Source: Closterium sp. Naga37s-1
Lineage: Eukaryota > Streptophyta > Zygnematophyceae > Desmidiales > Closteriaceae
DNA length: 64,000 bases
Assembly: GCA_947471745.1 (NCBI GenBank)
Contig: CANJKZ010000169.1
Span: 2,798,001-2,862,000 of the forward strand
Direction of reading: 5' to 3'
Under the pieces are notes generated by a model. The model was given only the letters and a program-made list of their open reading frames with translations, was not told the DNA's origin and made no database searches. Position numbers and translations under genes: made by a program. Shown here in pieces: positions 19,601 through 28,600 of the stretch. Each line of letters starts with the position of its first letter. Position 1 is the first letter of the stretch.

Positions 19601-22600
19601 TGGCCTGCGCGCCCATCTTCATCTCCCTCCACGGCACATCTGTAGCCGCTACAAACAACTTGTTCCCTTCCTCATCCCCCCCTTCATTTCCCACGTTCTC
19701 CTCTTGCACTGCAGGAGTAAAAGCAGGAGCGTTGGTGCAGAATATCCTAACAGTCACCAAGGTGCTCCTAATAGCAGCGGTTGTAGCCTGCGCGCCCATC
19801 TTCATCTCCCTCCACAGCACAGCTGTAGCCGCTACAGACTTCTCCCCCTCCTCCTCCCTTTCATTTCCCATGTTCTCCTCCTCTTGCATTGCAGGCGTCA
19901 AAGCAGGAGCGTTGGTGCAAAATATACTCACAGTCACCAAGGCACTCCTAATAGCAGCGGTTGTAGCCTGCGCGCCCATCTTCATCTCCCTCCACGGCAC
20001 ATCTGTAGCCGTTACGAACTTCTCCCAGCCGCTCCCACCTCTCTCCGGCTACAACTGGAGCCGGGCCGGGGCCGGCCTAGTGGCCGCTGTCTGGGCCTTT
20101 GACGGCTGGTGAGTGAGTGGTCTTATAACGAGGATAATAACCTTCCTGCCTTCCTGCCAGCTACGGCACATCTGTAGCCGCTACAAACTTCTCCCAGCCG
20201 CTCCCACCTCTCTCCGGCTACAACTGGAGCCGAGCTGGGGCCGGCCTCGTGGCCGCTGTCTGGGCTTTTGACGGCTGGTGAGTCAGCTTATAACGAGTAC
20301 CAACTTGCAAGTCAGCTAGTGCTGCTACAAACTTCTCTTCTCCCAGCCGCTCCCACCCTCTCTGGCTACAGCTGGAGTCGGGCCGGGGCCGGCCTAGTGG
20401 CTGCCATCTGGGCTTTTGACGGCTGGTGAGTGAGTGGTCTTACAACGAGGATAATAACCTTCCTGCCTTCCTGCCAGCTACGGCACATCTGTAGCCGCTA
20501 CAAACTTCTCCCAGCCGCTCCCACCCATCTCCAGCTACAACTGGAGCCGGGCTGGAGCCGGCCTGGTGGCCGCTGTGTGGGCCTTTGACGGCTGGTGAGT
20601 GGTCCTATAACGAGGATAAAGAGAGTGAGTGGGTTGCCTTCCTTACAGCTATGGCACGTCTGTAGCCGCTACAAACTTCTCCCAGCTGCTCCCACCCCTC
20701 TCCGGCTACAACTGGAGCCGGGCCGGGGCCGGTTTGGTGGCTGTTGTGTGGACCTTTGACGGCTGGTGAGTGGTCTTATAACGAGTGTAATGAGTGTCTG
20801 CCTGTAACGAGGATAAGGAGAGTGAGTGGGTTGCGTGCTTGCCAGATACAAATGGAGCCGGGCCGGGGCTGGCTTGGTGGCTGGTGGGTGGGCCTTTGAC
20901 GGCTGGTGGGTGGGCCGTTGACGGCTCGTGGGTGAGTGGCAGCTTGCAAGTGAGCTAGTGCCGCTACAAACTTTTCTTCACGCAGCCGTTCCCACCGCTC
21001 TCCGGATACAAATGGAGCCGGGCCGGGGCTGGCTTGGTGGCTGCTGAGTGGGCCTTTGACGGCTGGTGAGTTCGCCCGTAAAGAGGATAAGGAGAGTCTG
21101 CTTGTAACGAGGATAAGGAGATTTAGTGAGCTAGTAGCGCTGCACACGTTACATTTCTCCCCCTCCAACGCCCCGATTCAAGAGCCCAAAGAAAATCCAC
21201 TCATTTCGACCATCTCAACCGCATTCAACCTTCATCCGGTCCTCATATTCTTGTCCTGCAATTTATCCCTTGACCTATCAGGAACTGCCTGGGGTATCTA
21301 TCAGAGGAGCTCAAGAACCCAAAGAAGGACCTGCAATTTCTCCCTCATTTCCCTCATTTCCACCTCATTGAATCCTCTTCATGCAATCTTGCCCCTTCCT
21401 CCCTTGACCTGGCAGGAACTGCCTTGGGTATCTATCAGAGGAGCTCAAGAACCCAAAGAGAGACCCCTCATTTCGCCCATCTCAACCGCATCCAACCTCC
21501 ATCCACTCCTCATTCTATCATCAGGAACTGCCTGGGCTATCTATCAGAGGAGCTCAAGAACCCAAAGAAGGACCTCCCACGCTCTCTATCCATAGGCATG
21601 CTCACTGCTGTCGGCATCTGTGTGAGTGGCCCTTTCATGTATTAATGGGCAGAGTGCACTTGCTTACTAATGCACCGAGTAGTTTACGTTGGGTTGTGTA
21701 TGTACGTGTGGGCTTTGCAACCGGAAAACCAACCAACCTCCCCCTTTCCATTACTATGCTCAGATCTATGCATTCGCTCTTCCTTCCTGCATCCCCTTGC
21801 TGCGTGTAATGAGTCGTGTTTTGAGTCGGCTCAAAACACGACTCATAACAACCCACCTCCCCCTTTCCATTACTATGCTTAGATCTATGCATTCACTCTT
21901 CCTTCCTGCCTCCCCTTGCTGCGTGTAATGAGTCGTGTTTTGAGTCGGCTCAAAACACGTCTCATAACAACCAACCTCCCCCTTTCCATTACTATGCTTA
22001 GATCTATGCATTCACTCTTCCTTCCTGCCTCCCCTTGCTGCGTGTAATGAGTCGTGTTTTGAGTCGGCTCAAAACACGTCTCATAACAACCAACCTCCCC
22101 CTTTCCATTACTATGCTTAGATCTATGCATTCACTCTTCCTTCCTGCCTCCCCTTGCTGCGTGTAATGAGTCGTGTTTTGAGTCGGCTCAAAACACGACT
22201 CATAACAACCAACCTCCCCCTTTCCATTACTATGCTTAGATCTATGCATTCACTCTTCCTTCCTGCCTCCCCTTGCTGCGTGTAATGAGTCGTGTTTTGA
22301 GTCGGCTCAAAACACGACTCATAACAACCAACCTCCCCCTTTCCATTACTATGCTCAGATCTATGCATTCGCTCTTCCTTCCTGCCTCCCATTGCTGCGT
22401 GTAATGAGTCGTGTTTTGAGTCGGCTCAAAACACGACTCATAACATCCAACCTCCCCCTTTCCATTACTATGCTCAGATCTATGCATTCGCTCTTCCTTC
22501 CTGCCTCCCCTTGCTGCGTGTAATGAGTCGCGTTTTGAGTCGGCTCAAAACACGACTCATAACAACCAACCTCCCCCTTTCCATTACTATGCTTAGATCT

Positions 22601-25600
22601 ATGCATTCACTCTTCCTTCCTGCCTCCCCTTGCTGCGTGTAATGAGTCGTGTTTTGAGTCGGCTCAAAACACGTCTCATAACAACCAACCTCCCCCTTTC
22701 CATTACTATGCTCAGATCTATGCATTCACTCTTCCTTCCTGCCTCCCCTTGCTGCGTGTAATGAGTCGTGTTTTGAGTCGGCTCAAAACATGACTCGTAA
22801 CAACCAACCTCCCCCTTTCCATTACTATGCTTAGATCTATGCATTCACTCTTCCTTCCTGCCTCCCCTTGCTGCGTGTAATGAGTCGTGTTTTGAGTCGG
22901 CTCAAAACACGTCTCATAACAACCAACCTCCCCCTTTCCATTACTATGCTCAGATCTATGCATTCGCTCTTCCTTCCTGCCTCCCATTGCTGCGTGTAAT
23001 GAGTCGTGTTTTGAGTCGGCTCAAAACACGACTCATAACATCCAACCTCCCCCTTTCCATTACTATGCTCAGATCTATGCATTCGCTCTTCCTTCCTGCC
23101 TCCCCTTGCTGCGTGTAATGAGTCGTGTTTTGAGTCGGCTCAAAACACGACTCATAACAACCAACCTCCCCCTTTCCATTACTATGCTTAGATCTATGCA
23201 TTCACTCTTCCTTCCTGCCTCCCCTTGCTGCGTGTAATGAGTCGTGTTTTGAGTCGGCTCAAAACACGACTCATAACAACCAACCTCCCCCTTTCCATTA
23301 CTATGCTCAGATCTATGCATTCGCTCTTCCTTCCTGCCTCCCATTGCTGCGTGTAATGAGTCGTGTTTTGAGTCGGCTCAAAACACGACTCATAACATCC
23401 AACCTCCCCCTTTCCATTACTATGCTCAGATCTATGCATTCGCTCTTCCTTCCTGCCTCCCCTTGCTGCGTGTAATGAGTCGCGTTTTGAGTCGGCTCAA
23501 AACACGACTCATAACAACCAACCTCCCCCTTTCCATTACTATGCTTAGATCTATGCATTCACTCTTCCTTCCTGCCTCCCCTTGCTGCGTGTAATGAGTC
23601 GTATTTTGAGTCGGCTCAAAACACGACTCATAACAACCAACCTCCCCCTTTCCATTACTATGCTCAGATCTATGCATTCACTCTTCCTTCCTGCCTCCCC
23701 TTGCTTGCACTCAATGTGTCCTCTCGCGTGGCCCTGCATGAAACCGTGTGGAACCGCATGGCACCGCAACCGACCACATTGAACCGCGTCATCAGCTAGC
23801 AGTCAACTCCGCCTACTTCTGCATTCTCCCCCTGGCAGGTAGGCTAGGAGACTCATTAGGGGTTGGGTTGGGATTATCCAGGCTGGGTACACAAGATCAT
23901 TAACAAGGTGACTTTTGAGTCGACTCAAAAGCCACACAGTATCACTAGCATCACCATAACCTAACATCGCTTACCACTAGTATCACACAGTACCATGATT
24001 CCAGCTCCTGCCGTGCACGCGGTAAAAAACTACATTGTTCATGGTGATACTACCAGGTATTCCACCGTGCCTTACACCGTGCCTTACACCGTGCCTTACA
24101 CCGTGCCTTACACCGTGCCTTACACCGTGCCTTACACCGTGCCTTACACCGTGCCTTACACCGTGCCTTACACCGTGCCTTACACCGTGCCTTACACCGT
24201 GCCTCCGTGCCTTACACCGTGCCTTACACCGTGCCTTACACCGTGCCTTACACCGTGCCTTACACCGTGCCTTACACCGTGCCTTACACCGTGCCTTACA
24301 CCGTGCCTTACACCGTGCCTTACACCGTGCCTTACACCGTGCCTTACACCGTGCCTTACACCGTGCCTTACACCGTGCCTTACACCGTGCCTTACACCGT
24401 GCCTTACACCGTGCCTTACACTGTGCCTTACACTGTGCCTTACACCGTGCCTTACACTGTGCCTTACACCGTGCCTTACACTGTGCCTTACACCGTGCCT
24501 TACACCGTGCCTTACACTGTGCCTTACACCGTGCCTTACACAGTGCCTTACACCGTGCCTTACACTGTGCCTTACACCGTGCCTTACACTGTGCCTTACA
24601 CCGTGCCTTACACTGTGCCTTACACCGTGCCTTACACTGTGCCTTACACCGTGCCTTACACTGTGCCTTACACCGTGCCTTACACTGTGCCTTACACCGT
24701 GCCTTACACTGTGCCTTACACCGTGCCTTACACTGTGCCTTACACCGTGCCTTACACTGTGCCTTACACCGTGCCTTACACCGTGCCTTACACCGTGCCT
24801 TACACCGTGCCTTACACCGTGCCTTACACCGTGCCTTACACTGTGCCTTACACCGTGCCTTACACTGTGCCTTACACCGTGCCTTACATTGTTATTCCAC
24901 TGTGCCTTACACGGTGCCTTCAACTCTTCAGGCCGCTTCATCGACTGAAGCACCATGCCCTTCCCCCCCCCTTATTCCCCCTACCCCTTCCAACCTCAGC
25001 CGTGGCCAACTCGGAAGTGGTGGCGGTGAAAGCAGTCAAGGCAGCGTGCGGCTCTCACTCCCTTCATCCTCTTCCTCTTCTCCCCTCCCCTCCCCCACCC
25101 CACCCCACCCATACTCATCTCAGCCGTGGCCAACTCGGAAGTGGTGGCGGTGAAAGCAGTCAAGGCAGCGTGCAGCTCTCTGGTCATTTCATCGCCTCTC
25201 TCCCAGTGTCGCGAGTGAACGTGTTTCGGCCAGCAAAGGCCTGGGTGTCGCGAGTGAACGCGTGCGGCTCTCTGGTCATTTCATCACCTCCCTCCGCCTG
25301 ATTCATCCCCTTCATCCGGTTCCTCCCTCTACTCCCCTCCCCGCTGCTCTCACCTCAGCCGTGGGCAAGTCAGAGGTCGTGGCAGTAGAAGCGGTAGGGG
25401 CAGTATTTGGGTCCCCCTCAGGTCAATTCATCCTTTTCAAAATGATCCCTCCCTACCCCTCCTTATCCACCCACCCCTACCCCTTCCAACGTCAGCCGTG
25501 GGCAAGTCAGAAGTGGTGGCAGTAGAGGTGGTAGATGCAGTGTTCGGTCCCCACTCCGGCCACTTCATCGCCTGCAACACCATGCCTTTTTCCCCACCTT

Positions 25601-28600
25601 ACTCCCCCTACCTACCCCTTCCAATCTCAGCCGTGGGCAAGTCGGAAGTGGTGGCAGTAGAGGCAGTCAAGGCGGTGTTCGGCCCTCCCTCTGACCGCTT
25701 TGCCTTCAGCACCAAGACCTCTCCCTCCCTTTCTTCCCCCTACACCGTCCAATCTCAGCCGTGGGCAAGTCAGAAGTGGTGGCAGTAGAAGCAGTGGAGG
25801 CGGTGTTCGGTCCTCACTCTGGCCGCTTCATTGCCTTTCTTGTGGCTCTCAACGTGCTCGGTGCAGCCAACGCGACTCTGCTGTGCCACGCACGCTTCTT
25901 TGTAAGTCGGGCATACTGTCATGGTATGCCTTGCAAGTGTACCACAAATGAACTTAATTCAGTACTTGACTCATTCTGCGCGGCTCTCAATGTGCTGGGT
26001 GCTGCAAGCGAGACTTTGCTGTGTATGCCTATCCTGCTTCCTGTTCCCTAGCCCTATCTTGTTTTGCTTCACTCGGTCTTCTGAAGACCGAGTGAATTAT
26101 GTCAGAAGACCTGCTGGGTGCTGCAAGCGAGACTTTGCTGTGTATGCCTATCCTGCTTCCTGTATCCTAGCCCTATCTTGTTTTGCTTCACTGACCTGCT
26201 GGGTGCTGCAAGCGAGACTTTGCTTGGGTGCCTATCCTGCTTCATGTTCCCTAGCCCTGTCTTGTTTTGCTTCACTCACGCCATACACAGTACGCCAAGG
26301 CAAGGGACGGTCAACTGTTCTCGTTCCTCAGTGCGGTCACCACTGGAGGAGCTCCCTATGCTTCTCTCCTTGCCACTGTAAGCCCTTTGCTCCTGCATCT
26401 CTATGCAACTTCACCCTTCTTCACTCCGTCACTTCGTTCCTCAGTGCGGTCACCACTGGAGGAGCTCCCTATGCTTCACTCCTCGCCACTGTAAACACTT
26501 TCTTTCAACCTAAACGTCACTTCCTTCTCTTTCCTTCAACTCCCTACAACCTTAATACGTCTATTCTATTCATCCCTCACTGCTGCTTCTACCCTACCTT
26601 TTTATCATGCAACAATTTCCTTTTCCATACATAAATTCCACCTTACAACACACCAATGTGGCATGCAATTTCATTTCTAATAATTCCGTTCCGTCAAACT
26701 TCCACCATCTACCTCTGTTCATCTATTCATGTCCATTTTGATGCTTTGAAACCTTTATTTCATCTGTCTTCTTCTAGTCTAAATCTTCATGTCTCCCTTT
26801 CTTCCCTCCTGTTTCCTGTGATTTCTATTCCAAACCGCAGGGCGGATGGATTGCCGTTGTTGTCTTTGTGGCTGCAAACCATCTTGAGAAGGTACAGTTT
26901 ATGGAATGCGTGTACATTACATCTGCATATGTATAGTAGTGCATATATCTATATCTATATCTATATGTACTAGTACTTTGTACAAAAAGGGTATATACAT
27001 TCTCACTTTGTATATGTGACACTCGATTTTGCATAATGTGTAATGGCCTTGTGAGTTCTCCAGACCTTTTCGCCTATAAAATTTCAAACCTTCACTTCTC
27101 TTCCTTCTCTCCCCTTAACCATCCAACCATAATCTATGTATTCATAATGTCATCACACCTTATTTACTATTTTACTGGTCTTGCATTGGGCTTCCACATT
27201 TCCGTTCCTTCACTCCCTGTGCTCCTTTCCCCGTTCGTTTCCTTCCTCTTCACCTTCAACCCACTTCTGCCCCCTTCATCTCATTCCCACCTGATCGATC
27301 ACTTCTGCATTTTTTAGGTTCCCCAAAACTTGTCCCGCTGCATGGATGTTCAATGCGCTCTCAAAGCAATTACTTTTGAGAATTCTCTTTTGAGAATCAC
27401 TTTTGAGAATTCTCAAAAGTGATTTCAATATACCCGCTGCATGGATGTTCAATGCGCTCTCAAAGCCCTCCTCAGACTTTTCCAATTCCTTAACCCACAC
27501 TGTCTCAATCCCAGCTTATCGACTATTTCGGCATTGCTGCATGGATGTTGTACGGCCTCGTGGGGGCATCACTCATCAAGCTGCGCTGGGACCTTCACCT
27601 GCTCTCCTCTTCCCTCTACTTGCTTTCCATATCCCCTCATCCCAATTCTCAGCTGATTGATTATTTCGGCATCGCTGCATGGATTTTCTACGGCCTCGTG
27701 GGGGCATCACTCATCAAGCTGCGATGGGTCTTCACCTGCTCTCCTGTTCCTTCCACTTGCTTTCCATATCCCCTTAATTCCAATTGCCCGTTGATTGATT
27801 ATTTCGGCATCGCTGCGTGGATGTTCTACGGCCTCGTGGGTGCATCACTCATCAAGCTCCGCTGGGACCTTCCCGGCCATCCTTTCCCCTCCCCCCCCAT
27901 ATTCGGTCCCCCACCCCTTCCTCTCATCCCCGGCTTATTGACTACTTTGGCATTGCTGCACGGATGTTCTACGGTCTCGTGGGTGCTCTTCCAATTCCTT
28001 TCCCCTGCTCCCACATCCCATTTCCCCCACCTCTTTCCCTCATTGACAGTTAATCGACTACTTTGGCATTGCTGCGTGGATGTTCTACGGTCTTGTTGGG
28101 GCGTCACCCATCAAGCTTCACTGGGACCTTCCCTGACCTGCTTTCCAAATCGTTTTACTCTCGCTCCATCCTCTCACCCGCCCAGTTGATCGACTACTTT
28201 GGCATTGCTGCGTGGATGTTCTACGGTCTTGTTGGGGCGTCCCTCATCAGGCTGTGTCGGGACCTGCCTGACCTGCCTTTCCTCTGCTCCCACATCCCCC
28301 TTGCCCAACCCCTTCCTTTCGTTTCCAGTTGATTGACTACTTTGGCATCACTGCGTGAATGTTCTATGGCCTTGTAGGAGTGTCCCTCATCAAGCTGTTT
28401 CGGGACCTTCCTGACCTGCCTTTCCCCTGCTCCCACATCCCCCTTGCCCAACCCCTTTCTCCAGCTGATTGACTACTTTGGCATTGCTGCGTGGATGTTC
28501 TACGGTCTTGTTGGGGCGTCACTCATCAAGCTCTGCTGGGACCCACGCTTCACCTACTATTCTATTCCCCTTACCTGCTCTACACATTCCTTTACCCCCA

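Noticed and set aside
21740..23705. CRISPR-like array (regular repeats)
   Set aside because: Whole 119-bp units are repeated with no unique spacers, in a eukaryotic intron.
21635..23769. Family of small 81-aa proteins encoded every 119 bp
   Set aside because: The frame is created by the repeat unit itself and spans two units; no independent coding signal.
24035..25301. Very long open frames on both strands over 24.0-25.3 kb (YTVP, CLTP, ALHR, VRHG repeats)
   Set aside because: They exist only because a 12-bp repeat without stops keeps every frame open; sequence is intronic to gene B.
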